A stretch of DNA of 64,000 nt from Oceanobacter antarcticus (GCF_044962685.1 NZ_JBBKTX010000003.1:124001-188000); one strand, 5' to 3'; shown: positions 42,058-51,749, numbered from the stretch's first letter. The notes: generated by a model from the letters alone, not told the origin. Made by a program: numbers and translations.

Positions 42058-43614
42058 TTAGATACGACGTTCGGCAGTGCGCCAGTAGGCTTCACGAATC
42101 TCTTTCTTCAACACTTTGCCAACCGCACTGCGTGGCAACAGATCGATAAAATCAACGGTTTTCGGTGCCTTGACCGATCCCAGCTCGGCCTTGCACAGGG
42201 CAATCAGCTCTTCAGCAGATACTGCTCCACCGGGTTTGAGTTCAATCACAGCTTTGACTGCTTCACCCCAATTATCGTCTGGCACTCCAATCACGGCACA
42301 ATCCAGAACCGCAGGATGTGTCCATAACACCTGTTCAACTTCACTCGGATAGACGTTAAAGCCGCCGCTGATAATCACATCACGCTTGCGGTCAGTGATA
42401 TGAAGAAACCCTTCCGCATCCAGATGCCCAACGTCTCCGGTATGCAACCACCCGTCGATGATGGTTTCCGCTGTCACCTCCGGCTTGTTGTAATATCCTT
42501 TCATGACGATATCGCCGCGCACACAAATCTGGCCACTTTGACCCTGCTCCAGAGGACGACCTTCATCATCCAAGATGGCCAAGGCGTTCAGTACAGAGGG
42601 CCGGCCGCACGCGCGCAGACGCTCATCCGAGGCCACTTCACCATTAACAAAATGATCACCGGGGCGCAAAGAGGCGATAGCACCGGGCGCCTCAGTCTGT
42701 CCGTAGCCTTGCAGCATCACTGGGCCAAACACTGACAGCGCTTGCTTGAGCTTTTCCACAGACATCGGGGCTGCGCCATACATAAAATAACGTAATGACG
42801 AAAAGTCTCGTTCGCGGATGTTGGGTATTTCCAGCAGACGGTAAATCACGGTAGGTGGCAGGAAAAATTCCGTCACCTTGTGGCGCTCAATGGTCTCCAG
42901 CAAGACCGCTGGATCTGGCTTGGCCAGCACAACCACTGTACCGCCGCGGGCTGACGCTGGCAGAGACAAGAATCCTGCCGTATGTGTCATGGGTGCTGCC
43001 GCCAGGTTGACGATCGGTTCCTGCGCCTCGTACTGGTTATTCATAATAGAGAATGCAATTGAAACACCCAGGTTGCGATGACTCAGCATCACCCCCTTGG
43101 GAATACCGGTGGTGCCACCAGTCGGCATTACCGCTGCCAGATCTTCAGGATCAACCGTCACTGCTGGCGGTGTTCGTGGCTGATCGGCAATCCACGCTGG
43201 TAGCGATACCGCACCGTCCACCGCACCATCCAGGCAAATCAGATGCTGTAACTGCGGGCAATGCGCCTGTAGCTGCGCCACCAGTGGTGAAAAAACGTCC
43301 TGAAAAAACAGTACTTCAACATCAAAACCCTGCAGTAATTGCTGATGATCTTGCAAGCTACTGCGCGGATTCAGAGGCACCCAGGCTAAACCTGCACGCC
43401 ATAAGCCCAACACACACATCCAAGACTCTGGATGGTTGGCAGACAACACGGCCGCTCTGGTTTCCTTGGGCAAGCCCAAGCCGGCCAGGGCCTGTGCTAC
43501 CTGACAACTGATTCCATAAGCATCATCGAAACTCCAGTGTTGTTCATCCAGAACAAAGGCTGTCGCTTGCTTGTTTATGCTGTGCCCACGATCAAAAAAG
43601 TCAGTAATAGCCAT
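42058..43614 (-). CDS. Acyl-CoA ligase (AMP-dependent synthetase)
   Basis: 518 residues. MPTGGTTGIPKGVMLSHRN is the P-loop, GYGQTEAPG the adenine motif, GWLHTGDVGHLDAEGFLHITDRKRD the hinge, and PRSAVGKVLKKEIRE ends with the catalytic Lys. Activates a carboxylic acid to its CoA thioester with ATP, the entry step to beta-oxidation. GAGGTG precedes the ATG. Substrate not readable from sequence. Confidence 0.93.
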   Translation of the reverse strand: MAITDFFDRGHSINKQATAFVLDEQHWSFDDAYGISCQVAQALAGLGLPKETRAAVLSANHPESWMCVLGLWRAGLAWVPLNPRSSLQDHQQLLQGFDVEVLFFQDVFSPLVAQLQAHCPQLQHLICLDGAVDGAVSLPAWIADQPRTPPAVTVDPEDLAAVMPTGGTTGIPKGVMLSHRNLGVSIAFSIMNNQYEAQEPIVNLAAAPMTHTAGFLSLPASARGGTVVVLAKPDPAVLLETIERHKVTEFFLPPTVIYRLLEIPNIRERDFSSLRYFMYGAAPMSVEKLKQALSVFGPVMLQGYGQTEAPGAIASLRPGDHFVNGEVASDERLRACGRPSVLNALAILDDEGRPLEQGQSGQICVRGDIVMKGYYNKPEVTAETIIDGWLHTGDVGHLDAEGFLHITDRKRDVIISGGFNVYPSEVEQVLWTHPAVLDCAVIGVPDDNWGEAVKAVIELKPGGAVSAEELIALCKAELGSVKAPKTVDFIDLLPRSAVGKVLKKEIREAYWRTAERRI

Positions 43615-43634
43615 ATATTCACCTCATCAAGCCG

Positions 43635-44474
43635 TTAAATTTGGCTATTCAAGCCAGCCAGAGTCGCGGGCAAATTCAGTTCCTGTTCGCGTGTTAAAGG
43701 CATGTTCAATGCCGCTGCGACGCAGGCCTGCATTTCAGCGCTGTCCATACCTTTACGCATACCGTCGTTTTCTGCCCCCAACCCTGCAAATACCGGTTCA
43801 ACCATCGGTGCGTAAACCGTCTGCAAAACGGCCTTGTGCATGGCAATAACACTTGTGGAACGCGCTAACAGCAGATTCACCAGGTCATCCAGATAGGCAT
43901 CCAACTCGGCGGCAGGCAGTGCGCGATTGAGTAGCCCATAACGTTCAGCTTCTTCACCATTAAAATCACGGGAACTGAGCAGGAATTCCAGAGCCCGCGC
44001 TGGGCCTGCTGCCAATGCCGTCAACGTTGCACCACCACCAGCTGCCAGGAAACCACTACTGGCTTCCGGGAAACAAAAACGAGAGTCAAGCGTTGCGAAG
44101 CGCATATCCAGCGCCAGAATAAACTCCAGGCCACCACCACGGCAGCAACCATTCACTTCGGCAATGGTGATCTGTGGCAGCGCTTTCCATGACAATCCCA
44201 ATGACTGCAAGGCATTGATATCGGCATACTTGCTGGCCTTGGATGGATCGCTATTGGCCTTTACCATGTCTTCGATATCAAAATGGGCAATAAAAAAGTC
44301 TGGATCAGCACTATCAAACAGCACCACTTTGACACTCGGATCCGAATGCAAACGCCCGGCAAGCTGAAACAGCTCTTCGACCATATTCAGGCTCATCAAA
44401 TTGATTGGCGGATTTTCGAGTGTAACTCGCAGGAGCGCGCCTTCCTGATTCAGGGAAAATGTTGAGAAATTCAC
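43635..44474 (-). CDS. Enoyl-CoA hydratase/isomerase family protein
   Basis: 279 residues from a GTG at 44474 with GAGGTAATC upstream. Oxyanion-hole regions FFIAHFDIEDM and GCCRGGGLEFILALDMRFA are present. Of the two usual catalytic glutamates, the one in FPEASSGFLAAGGGATL is kept in position while the second region lacks the normal PGAGGTQ. It may thus be an isomerase, lyase or thioesterase of the crotonase fold and not a plain hydratase. Sits between ligase and saccharopine-like gene. Confidence 0.88.
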   Translation of the reverse strand: MNFSTFSLNQEGALLRVTLENPPINLMSLNMVEELFQLAGRLHSDPSVKVVLFDSADPDFFIAHFDIEDMVKANSDPSKASKYADINALQSLGLSWKALPQITIAEVNGCCRGGGLEFILALDMRFATLDSRFCFPEASSGFLAAGGGATLTALAAGPARALEFLLSSRDFNGEEAERYGLLNRALPAAELDAYLDDLVNLLLARSTSVIAMHKAVLQTVYAPMVEPVFAGLGAENDGMRKGMDSAEMQACVAAALNMPLTREQELNLPATLAGLNSQI

Positions 44475-44497
44475 AATGATTACCTCTGTAAACGGGA

Positions 44498-45631
44498 TTA
44501 GAAGGATGTACCTGGATCAACGATCCGTTCGACCTTGATCGAGGCATATCCCCAGCTCTGTAATGCACCCATCAATTCACGATGCCCAAAGACTTCGCTG
44601 GGTGAGCGCAACCCGGTTACACGCGGCGTTTCATGGATCAATCGTCGTGCGCCATATGCCTGCATCAGTCCAGTTGTCAAATACCCACCTGTAGAAAACA
44701 TCGTACTTTTCACAGCAACGTTATTACCGCTTGCCAGACAGGTATCAATGGAACGATGAACGGTACGAGATTCACGCGGAGGTGAACTTGGCGTTACATC
44801 TTTGGCCAACTGATCCAGCACCGGAATAAGATGTTCTTCCGGCAACCATTGCAGCTGCACTTTATAGGCACGCTCTATTTCCAGTTCTTTCTTGTAAAGT
44901 TCCTGGTTCCAGATCGCCACATCCATCTTGCAGTTAATGACACGACCGTCTTTTCTGAACCACAGAGGATTGGATGATCCGCCCCAATTGGATGTCACCA
45001 AGACTTCGCCAGACGGCGTACAGACCAAGCCATTTTCAATGCCCTTGTACTGAACCAGCTGGTTGTCCTTGAGGAAATAGGACGGATGACGAATGGCATC
45101 CAGAATCGTTTGTGCTGACGCCACAGTTGGTACTGCGTTGCCAATCCCATGCATACGCAGTGAATCGACCCCCGGTGTTTCCAGACAATAACGAGCACCA
45201 ATCTCACTCAGACCATACATATAGGCAGTAGAAGGCACCATCACCAGACCGGCTTTTTCAAACTCTTTATCGAAGTGTTCATCCAATTGAAGAATGGCCG
45301 ACTGCTCACCAGTTGTATCCAGATAATGAACACCGGCACGCAAGCAGGCTTCTGCCACTTCCAGGTTATAACGCATGAAAGGACCAACCGTATTACAAAT
45401 AACCTTGCAGCCGGTTAACAACCGGGTAAGATCTTCAACAGTATGGTCAACCTCAACTATTTTATAAACAGCATTTTCAATACCGGGCACCAGACGCAAA
45501 GACTCCTCAATACGTTTGGCATTACGCCCGGCAGCAATAAAAGGAACAGCGAGATCACGCAAGTGTTCCATAATCAGGCGACCGGTATAACCACTGGCCC
45601 CATAGACGACAACGGGATATTCAGAATTCAA
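44498..45631 (-). CDS. Saccharopine-dehydrogenase-like NAD(P) reductase
   Basis: 377 residues. PVVVYGASGYTGRLIMEHLRDLAVPFIAAGRNAKR is the Rossmann start of the saccharopine-dehydrogenase/trans-enoyl-reductase group, followed by GCKVICNTVGPFMRYNLEVAEACLRAGVHYLDTTGE. Family members include mycobacterial trans-acting enoyl reductases in lipid synthesis. The role here is unknown; reduction of a lipid-derived intermediate is likely. Unusual start: TTG at 45631 with GAGGAAAATACC before it; no ATG is near. Confidence 0.85.
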   Translation of the reverse strand: MNSEYPVVVYGASGYTGRLIMEHLRDLAVPFIAAGRNAKRIEESLRLVPGIENAVYKIVEVDHTVEDLTRLLTGCKVICNTVGPFMRYNLEVAEACLRAGVHYLDTTGEQSAILQLDEHFDKEFEKAGLVMVPSTAYMYGLSEIGARYCLETPGVDSLRMHGIGNAVPTVASAQTILDAIRHPSYFLKDNQLVQYKGIENGLVCTPSGEVLVTSNWGGSSNPLWFRKDGRVINCKMDVAIWNQELYKKELEIERAYKVQLQWLPEEHLIPVLDQLAKDVTPSSPPRESRTVHRSIDTCLASGNNVAVKSTMFSTGGYLTTGLMQAYGARRLIHETPRVTGLRSPSEVFGHRELMGALQSWGYASIKVERIVDPGTSF

Positions 45632-45678
45632 GGTATTTTCCTCTTTTTATTATCGTATTAAATGCAGAACCCGGGAAA

Positions 45679-46959
45679 TCAGGCGTTACCCCAGCCTTCT
45701 TGCTGGTAAAGACAGCTTAACAAATGACCATAATGCATTTGTAGAATGCTATTTTCACCATCCTCAATTTGCATTGCACGGGCATCACGCATCAACTTTT
45801 CAATCGGATATTCACGAGTAAGACCATTGCCACCAAAAAGCTGCAGTGATTCATTTACAACGATGAACATTTCGCTGCAGGTAAATGCCTTGCCAGACGC
45901 CGTAAAATAAGGATGAGGGCGCGGTGAACATTTGGTGTAGTTGGCAACATGTCGAGCCATGGCTCGAATAGCCTCAACCTTGGTGCCGATACCACCGATG
46001 CGATATTGCGTCAGCTGATGCGATGCCAGAACAGTACCACCCTGCTTACGCTCGTGAATATAAGCCAGAGCCAGTTCAAAAGCAGCACGGGCCAAACCGG
46101 AAGCAATATGGCTCATTGCGGTACCAGCTTGCGCCCAGGCATAGGCATGTTTCAGATCATAGTCATCACGTGTTGCCACCGCAAAACGGGCTGGCACGCG
46201 GACATTATCAAAATATATTTCACCTTGAGGCAGCGAACGCTTGCCCAGCTTCTCCAGTGGCTTGCCACGAGAAACACCCTGAATATCCAGAGGAACAATC
46301 ACATTACAGCCGTAGGTGTTGCCATTTTCATCGTAAAAACCACTGCCGTAGTCGGCAACGACATCCACCAGTGCAACCTGGGCGACCGGCCCATTGGAGA
46401 CCCAGGCCGAGGTTTGGCCGTTAATAATGATCTCGTCACCACGGAAGGTAGCTTGCAAATTTCCCTTGTTACCCCGAGAGCCAGGATGACGCTCTTCAGG
46501 GTAGAGAATAAGACCATCAGATCCCCGATCCGGTTGGGTTGCACACCAGCAACCGAGCTTGCCTTCACACAGGTCGATTAGCTCCTGATTACCACTGGCA
46601 CGGGCCATTTCCAGTGGCAGCCCACCTGCACCGGTTGACACTGCCAGACCAGCATCACCCCAGGCCAGTTCTTCAATGATGATGCCTTCCATGCGCGCAG
46701 CTTCTGCTGACGACATTCCTGCCATCGCTTCCGGACCCAGGCCCAACTTCATCATTTCAGCGTGGAAGATCCAGAAAGGTGAACCTGGTAAATAGGCTGC
46801 TTCTGCAGGCATGCTGTCGATTTCACGACCAAGAGGACGCATCACATCACGGGCAAAGCGATGCAGGACTTCCTGAATGCCTTTCTCTTCTTCGGTAAGA
46901 TTGATATCAAATCCGGACAACCCGACAACGGGCAGTGGAACCTGGACGTGAATACTCAT
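45679..46959 (-). CDS. Acyl-CoA dehydrogenase
   Basis: 426 residues. Flavin and substrate blocks: CWCATQPDRGSDGLILYPEERH, IINGQTSAWVSNGPVAQVALVDV, LQLFGGNGLTREYPIEKLMRDARAMQIEDGENSILQ. At the place of the usual catalytic Glu (YEGTxxI) this protein has IEDGENSI, an Asp or shifted Glu, so its base may differ from the norm. First gene of the five-gene operon, with GAGGAAGCGCAC before the ATG. Passes electrons to the ETF coded at 37932-39610. Confidence 0.9.
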   Translation of the reverse strand: MSIHVQVPLPVVGLSGFDINLTEEEKGIQEVLHRFARDVMRPLGREIDSMPAEAAYLPGSPFWIFHAEMMKLGLGPEAMAGMSSAEAARMEGIIIEELAWGDAGLAVSTGAGGLPLEMARASGNQELIDLCEGKLGCWCATQPDRGSDGLILYPEERHPGSRGNKGNLQATFRGDEIIINGQTSAWVSNGPVAQVALVDVVADYGSGFYDENGNTYGCNVIVPLDIQGVSRGKPLEKLGKRSLPQGEIYFDNVRVPARFAVATRDDYDLKHAYAWAQAGTAMSHIASGLARAAFELALAYIHERKQGGTVLASHQLTQYRIGGIGTKVEAIRAMARHVANYTKCSPRPHPYFTASGKAFTCSEMFIVVNESLQLFGGNGLTREYPIEKLMRDARAMQIEDGENSILQMHYGHLLSCLYQQEGWGNA

Positions 46960-47737
46960 GTGCGCTTCCTCTTATTTTTATCTGATTGCCACTCATGCAA
47001 GGCTGACAGGCAAACATACAGAGATACTGCCAGCCAACCTTTTCCACCGTAGCCCCCCGAAATATCGAGAGCATTCTTTTGGACAAATGACCAAATAGGG
47101 GCTGTCATTCCAGACCAGCGTGGACAGATTAAACGGCACTCACATCAAAGCCCCCCCCACGAAAGAGGGGGCACCCTTCGGAATATCAATATAATGATCA
47201 TAGAATCAATCAAAGCCAGAGTTTATTATTTAAGATGTAAATTAAAATAAAGCAATAAAATCCTCTCTCAGAACTTAAAAATAAGTATAAAAATTAATTC
47301 CAGTACCTTTAAATTAAACGTAGGATTCTCCAGTATTATGGATATATAAATAAGATATAAGATTCCTTGGGCTGAATAATTACCACCCAAAAGCACAGTA
47401 ATGGTTTGAAGCGGAAGAGAAAATCTACGAACAGAGCAAGCGATAAATATAAAAGGCAAGGAAAGATTAATAAAAAATAAGCTTATTAATAAAAAATGAG
47501 CATTCCAGTTGACTTTTGGCACAGTAGTTTCGAGCAGTCAAAGCACCATCCATTTAATCCGGTACCCACTCGGGGCCTCTGAATGGCAGTAAAACTCGTA
47601 CCACTCACAAAGAGGGGGTCATAGACACACCTCACAAATTAGACTCGGTTAAAGTTACATATTGCGATTGAATTAACCACACCAGGGTGAAAACGTAATT
47701 GACTGAAATAACTCACAGACCATAAGGACAATAAAAT
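46960..47737. other. 778-base divergent regulatory region
   Basis: Separates the acyl-CoA dehydrogenase operon from the multifunctional beta-oxidation gene. Holds CACGAAAGAGGGGG (47158-47171) within a C-run/G-run hairpin, a second CACAAAGAGGGGG (47606-47618), and the repeat fragment at 47552-47576. The AT-rich part 47220-47520 has an 84-codon GTG frame on the minus strand that lacks a ribosome site and is not called as a gene. Confidence 0.55.
47552..47576. repeat. Fragment matching the end of the MITE-like element
   Basis: Matches 35863-35887 at 22 of 25 positions (shared core ATTTAATCCGGT). The rest of the element is absent here, so it is a relic or a solo end. Confidence 0.6.
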
Positions 47738-49849
47738 ATGAGTTTGTATCAAGTAACAGACGGCGTAGCAGTTATTACACTGGATCGGCCGCCGCTGAAC
47801 ACGCTAGGGTTACCACTCCGTCGCCATCTGGATAATGCCCTGTTTGCAGCTCAGTCAGACAGCCAAGTCAATGCCATTGTGCTGAAAGGCGCTGGCCGGG
47901 GTTTCAGTGCCGGTGGTGATATTACCGAGTTTGACCAACCTGATAATGATCAGGAACCGTCTCCCCGCGCACTCCACGACCACATTGAAGCCAGTCACAA
48001 ACCGGTTGTTGCTGCCCTGCACGGCATGGCACTGGGTGGCGGACTGGAACTGGCACTGGCCTGTCACGCTCGGGTGGCCCACTGTGCAACCCAGGTTGGC
48101 CTGCCCGAAGTACACCTTGGCCTGGTTCCCGGTGCCGGTGGCACCCAGCGCTTGCCGCGCCTGACGGGCCCGGAAAAAGCCCTCAATATGATCCTAAGCG
48201 GTCGTACCTTCCGTGCCGACACCCTGGCAGGGAGTGGTCTGTTTGACGCAGTCACAACGGACGACGTCGAAGCACAAGCGATCACGCTCGCCGCCACTCT
48301 GGCTACAGCCGGCACTATTTCCCGTACCGGCAAACGGCCGTGCAATATGGACAATGCCCAGGCTTTTTTTGCCTATACACGCAGCACTCTGCGACTGCAA
48401 CCCGGCGCATCAACTGCACCACTGGACTGTGTTGACTGTGTCGAGGCAGCCACCCTGAAATCCTTTCACAGGGGTCAGGAACAGGAATCCAATACCTTCC
48501 GCAACTTGCGCAACAGCCCTCAATTTGAAGGGTTGCGCCATGTTTTCCTGGCCGAACGCAAGGCGTTGACCCCACCCGGCAAAGCACAACAGGTCAAGCC
48601 CCTGCCGCTGAACACAACGGCCGTTATTGGTGGTGGCACCATGGGTACCGGCATTGCCATGGCCATGGCCAACGCCGGTATTCCAGTGGTATTGGTTGAA
48701 CGCGATGACACCGCTCTGGCACGGGCACTGACCACCATTCGTGATCACTACGAAGGCTCTGCCAAACGTGGCAAGTTGAGTGCAGAAAAAGCCGCAGCCA
48801 ACACCGCCCTGATTTCCGGCGCAACCGATTACAGCGCTGTCTCTGACTGTGACCTGATTATCGAGGCTGTTTTTGAAGACATAGCAGTCAAGTGCCAGGT
48901 GTTCGAACGCCTGGATGCCATCGCCAAACCCGAAGCGATTCTCGCCACCAACACCTCCATGCTAGACGTCAACCGGATTGCCCAATTCACCAGGCGTCCG
49001 CAAAGCGTTGTCGGCCTGCACTTCTTCAGCCCCGCACACATTATGAAATTGCTGGAAATTGTTCAGGGCGACCTCACCTCTGCGAAAGTCATGGCAACCG
49101 TACTGACACTGGGCAAGAAGATAGGCAAAACCTCCGTGGTTTCCGGCGTTTGTGAGGGGTTTATTGGCAACCGCATGCTGCAACCCTACCTGATGCAGGC
49201 CGGTATGCTGCTGGATGAAGGTGCTCTGCCTCAACAAATTGACAGCGCTATGGAAAAATGGGGGATGGCCATGGGTCCTTTCCGCATGTGTGATATGGCA
49301 GGCAACGACTTGGGTGGCAAAATCCGTGAGCAACACCTCTCCAATCATCCTCAGCTGGTGTATTCGCGCTGTTTTATTGAAGTCGAGGCCATGGGGCGTT
49401 TTGGCCAGAAAGTTGGCCGTGGCTGGTACGACTATATCCCTGGTCAACGCGCTCCGGTGCCCAGTGAAGAAGTCAACTCAGCCGTTATTGCTGAATCAGC
49501 ACGACTGGGATTACAACGCCGTTTTATCAGCGATGAAGAAATTGTCGGACGCCTGTCACTGGCTCTGGTCAATGAGGGTGCCCGTATTCTGGAAGAAGGT
49601 ATCGCTCAGCGGGCTTCCGATATTGATGTGGTTTATACCGCCGGTTACGGCTTCCCGACCTGGCGCGGTGGCCCTATGTTCCAGGCACAACAGCGTGGCC
49701 TGGTTGATGTATTAACCACTATGAGCCGTTTTGCCAACGGCCCCACCTATCAGAAAGCTGATGATTTCTGGAGTCCGGCCCCGCTATTAAGCCGTCTTGC
49801 GGCTAGTGGAGAGTCCCTTTTTAACGTTCAAGCACCGGAGGCTGTATGA
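47738..49849 (+). CDS. Multifunctional enoyl-CoA hydratase / 3-hydroxyacyl-CoA dehydrogenase
   Basis: 703 residues, the monofunctional-peroxisome-like (MFE1) layout. N-terminal crotonase half: GAGRGFSAGGDITEF and LPEVHLGLVPGAGGTQRLPRL with both catalytic Glu. C-terminal half: AVIGGGTMGTGIAMAMANAG binds NAD, VGLHFFSPAHIMKLLEIV holds the catalytic His, then VCEGFIGNRMLQPYLMQ. Performs hydration and 3-hydroxy oxidation of enoyl-CoA. It overlaps the thiolase start as ATGA, and diverges from the acyl-CoA dehydrogenase operon, completing one round of beta-oxidation. Confidence 0.95.
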   Translation: MSLYQVTDGVAVITLDRPPLNTLGLPLRRHLDNALFAAQSDSQVNAIVLKGAGRGFSAGGDITEFDQPDNDQEPSPRALHDHIEASHKPVVAALHGMALGGGLELALACHARVAHCATQVGLPEVHLGLVPGAGGTQRLPRLTGPEKALNMILSGRTFRADTLAGSGLFDAVTTDDVEAQAITLAATLATAGTISRTGKRPCNMDNAQAFFAYTRSTLRLQPGASTAPLDCVDCVEAATLKSFHRGQEQESNTFRNLRNSPQFEGLRHVFLAERKALTPPGKAQQVKPLPLNTTAVIGGGTMGTGIAMAMANAGIPVVLVERDDTALARALTTIRDHYEGSAKRGKLSAEKAAANTALISGATDYSAVSDCDLIIEAVFEDIAVKCQVFERLDAIAKPEAILATNTSMLDVNRIAQFTRRPQSVVGLHFFSPAHIMKLLEIVQGDLTSAKVMATVLTLGKKIGKTSVVSGVCEGFIGNRMLQPYLMQAGMLLDEGALPQQIDSAMEKWGMAMGPFRMCDMAGNDLGGKIREQHLSNHPQLVYSRCFIEVEAMGRFGQKVGRGWYDYIPGQRAPVPSEEVNSAVIAESARLGLQRRFISDEEIVGRLSLALVNEGARILEEGIAQRASDIDVVYTAGYGFPTWRGGPMFQAQQRGLVDVLTTMSRFANGPTYQKADDFWSPAPLLSRLAASGESLFNVQAPEAV

Positions 49850-51024
49850 CTGACGCCGTTATTGTATCCACTGCCCGTACCGGGCTGGCCAAATCATTTC
49901 GCGGCAGTTTCAACATGACTCATCCGGTGACTCTGGGTGCTCACGTTGTTGACCATGCGATCCAGCGCGCCGGGATTGAGCATAAAGACGTTGAAGATGT
50001 AATTTTCGGCAGCTCCTTTCTCGAAGGTCCGGCAGGCATGAATATGGCTCGCCTGATTGCCCTGCGAGCCGGCTGTCCGGTCACCACCGCCGGCTTGACC
50101 ATCAACCGCTTCTGCTCTACCGGACTGCAATCCATTGCCATGGCAGCACAACGTATTGTCGCCGGAGAAGGCGATGTCTACGTTGCCGGAGGTGTTGAAT
50201 CCATCACATTGGTGCAATCGCACACCAATACCTTCAACCAAGAAGAACCTTGGCTGTCCGAACATCAGCCTGCGGTTTACTGGGGTATGCTCGACACCGC
50301 AGAAGTGGTCGCCAAGCGTTACGGCATCAGCCGTGAACGTCAGGATGAATACGGTGCCCGCAGTCAGCAACTGGCCACTCAGGCACAGATCGATGGCCGT
50401 TTTGACAAAGAAATCGTACCAATCACAACCACCATGGCCGTCAGTTTGCCCGATGGTCAGGTCGCGACCCGTACCGTCACTGTCGATCGTGACGAAGGCA
50501 TTCGTCCCGGTACAACTCTGGAAACCGTCGCCAGCATTCGCACGGTCAAACCCAGCGGCACGGTTACCGCCGGGAATGCCAGCCAACTTTCCGATGGTGC
50601 CTCAGCTTGTGTGGTGATGAACAGCGATCTGGCAAAAAGCAAGGGTCTGAAGCCAATGGGGATTTATCGTGGCTTCCAGGTCAGTGGCTGTGAGCCGGAT
50701 GAAATGGGCATTGGCCCGGTGTTCGCCATTCCGAAACTGCTCGCCAAAGCAGGTTTGACGGTTGACGACATTGGTCTGTGGGAGCTCAACGAAGCTTTTG
50801 CCGTACAGGTACTGTACTGCCAGGAACGTCTGGGGATTCCGGCTGATCGTCTGAACGTCAACGGTGGTGCCATTGCCGTTGGCCACCCCTATGGGGTGAC
50901 GGGTTCACGGCTGGTTGGCCATGCCCTGATCGAAGGACGTCGTCGTGGCGTCCGCTACGTCGTAGTCACCATGTGTATTGGTGGTGGCATGGGAGCTGCG
51001 GGTTTATTCGAGGTACTCCTTTAG
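49846..51024 (+). CDS. Acetyl-CoA acetyltransferase (degradative thiolase)
   Basis: 392 residues. TINRFCSTGLQSIAMAAQRI holds the nucleophilic Cys, WELNEAFAVQV the NEAF motif, NGGAIAVGHPYGVTGSRLVGH the His, and VVTMCIGGGMGAAGLFE the second Cys: a complete degradative thiolase. Cleaves 3-ketoacyl-CoA to acetyl-CoA plus shortened acyl-CoA. Coupled to the multifunctional enzyme by a four-base overlap. Confidence 0.95.
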   Translation: MTDAVIVSTARTGLAKSFRGSFNMTHPVTLGAHVVDHAIQRAGIEHKDVEDVIFGSSFLEGPAGMNMARLIALRAGCPVTTAGLTINRFCSTGLQSIAMAAQRIVAGEGDVYVAGGVESITLVQSHTNTFNQEEPWLSEHQPAVYWGMLDTAEVVAKRYGISRERQDEYGARSQQLATQAQIDGRFDKEIVPITTTMAVSLPDGQVATRTVTVDRDEGIRPGTTLETVASIRTVKPSGTVTAGNASQLSDGASACVVMNSDLAKSKGLKPMGIYRGFQVSGCEPDEMGIGPVFAIPKLLAKAGLTVDDIGLWELNEAFAVQVLYCQERLGIPADRLNVNGGAIAVGHPYGVTGSRLVGHALIEGRRRGVRYVVVTMCIGGGMGAAGLFEVLL

Positions 51025-51202
51025 CGAACACTCTGACCTCCGATCAGCAGAGCTTCGGCACCCTGTTGATTGGAGATCTGTATGGCTTCCCGGATATATA
51101 ACATTTCAAGGCGTCTAAAATAAAACCGGAACCTTGTACTCAACAACACTCAATAATCAGGGAGCGTTCTCAATTATTTGACGCAGCCTGTCCCTGATCA
51201 AC

Positions 51203-51230
51203 AAAAAACGCCCGGCACAAGCCAGGCGTT
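51203..51230 (-). terminator. Terminator of secB (between convergent genes)
   Basis: Arms AACGCCCGGC (51207-51216) and GCCAGGCGTT (51221-51230), one mismatch, four-base loop. On the minus strand the hairpin runs into a T-run (A-run 51203-51208 on plus), 45 bases after the secB stop. The rest of 51025-51275 shows nothing else. Confidence 0.75.
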
Positions 51231-51275
51231 CTATCGGTCAAACCACTCAGCAAAAACATTGCTTAAAACCAATGT

Positions 51276-51749
51276 TTAATGAGTTGCTTCCGGTGCGGTT
51301 TCAGCTGCAGCCTGTTCAGCTTCCTGCTGCATACGCTGGGCAAACAGGGCATCGAAGTTGATCGGTGCCAGCATCAACGCCGGGAAACCACCTTTCAGTA
51401 CCAGTCCGTCAACCGACTCACGCAGGTATGGAAACAGGATGTTCGGGCACATGGCACCCATCATCGGCTTCAGTTGTTCTTCTGGAATATTGTCGGCCAG
51501 GAACAGGCCACACTGCATGACTTCGACCAGAAAAGCCGTTTCGTCATCCGCCAGTTTTGCGGTTGCGGTTACTTTGACAAACACCTCAAAATGGCTGTCG
51601 TCGACACGACGGGCACCGGTGTTCAGATCCAGCTTGATTTCTGGCTTCCACTCTTTGGTAAACACAATTGGCGCGTTGGGCACTTCGATCGAAGCGTCTT
51701 TGACGTATACACGTTGCAGAGCAAACTGTGGTTGTTGATTCTCAGACAT
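51276..51749 (-). CDS. secB: Protein-export chaperone SecB
   Basis: 157 residues, typical length. FALQRVYVKDASIEVPNAPIVF is the conserved start, LDLNTGARRVDDSHFEVFVKVTATAKL and the CPNILFPYLRESVDGLVLKGGFPALMLAPINFDALF block are diagnostic. Holds preproteins unfolded and delivers them to SecA. Follows the rhodanese gene by 14 bases; in Pseudomonas-like genomes a glutaredoxin gene often lies between them, and here it is absent. Confidence 0.97.
   Translation of the reverse strand: MSENQQPQFALQRVYVKDASIEVPNAPIVFTKEWKPEIKLDLNTGARRVDDSHFEVFVKVTATAKLADDETAFLVEVMQCGLFLADNIPEEQLKPMMGAMCPNILFPYLRESVDGLVLKGGFPALMLAPINFDALFAQRMQQEAEQAAAETAPEATH

Noticed and set aside
47268..47522. Hydrophobic 84-codon frame on the minus strand
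   Set aside because: GTG start without a ribosome site, in very AT-rich DNA that favours hydrophobic codons by chance; no family resemblance that holds along its length.
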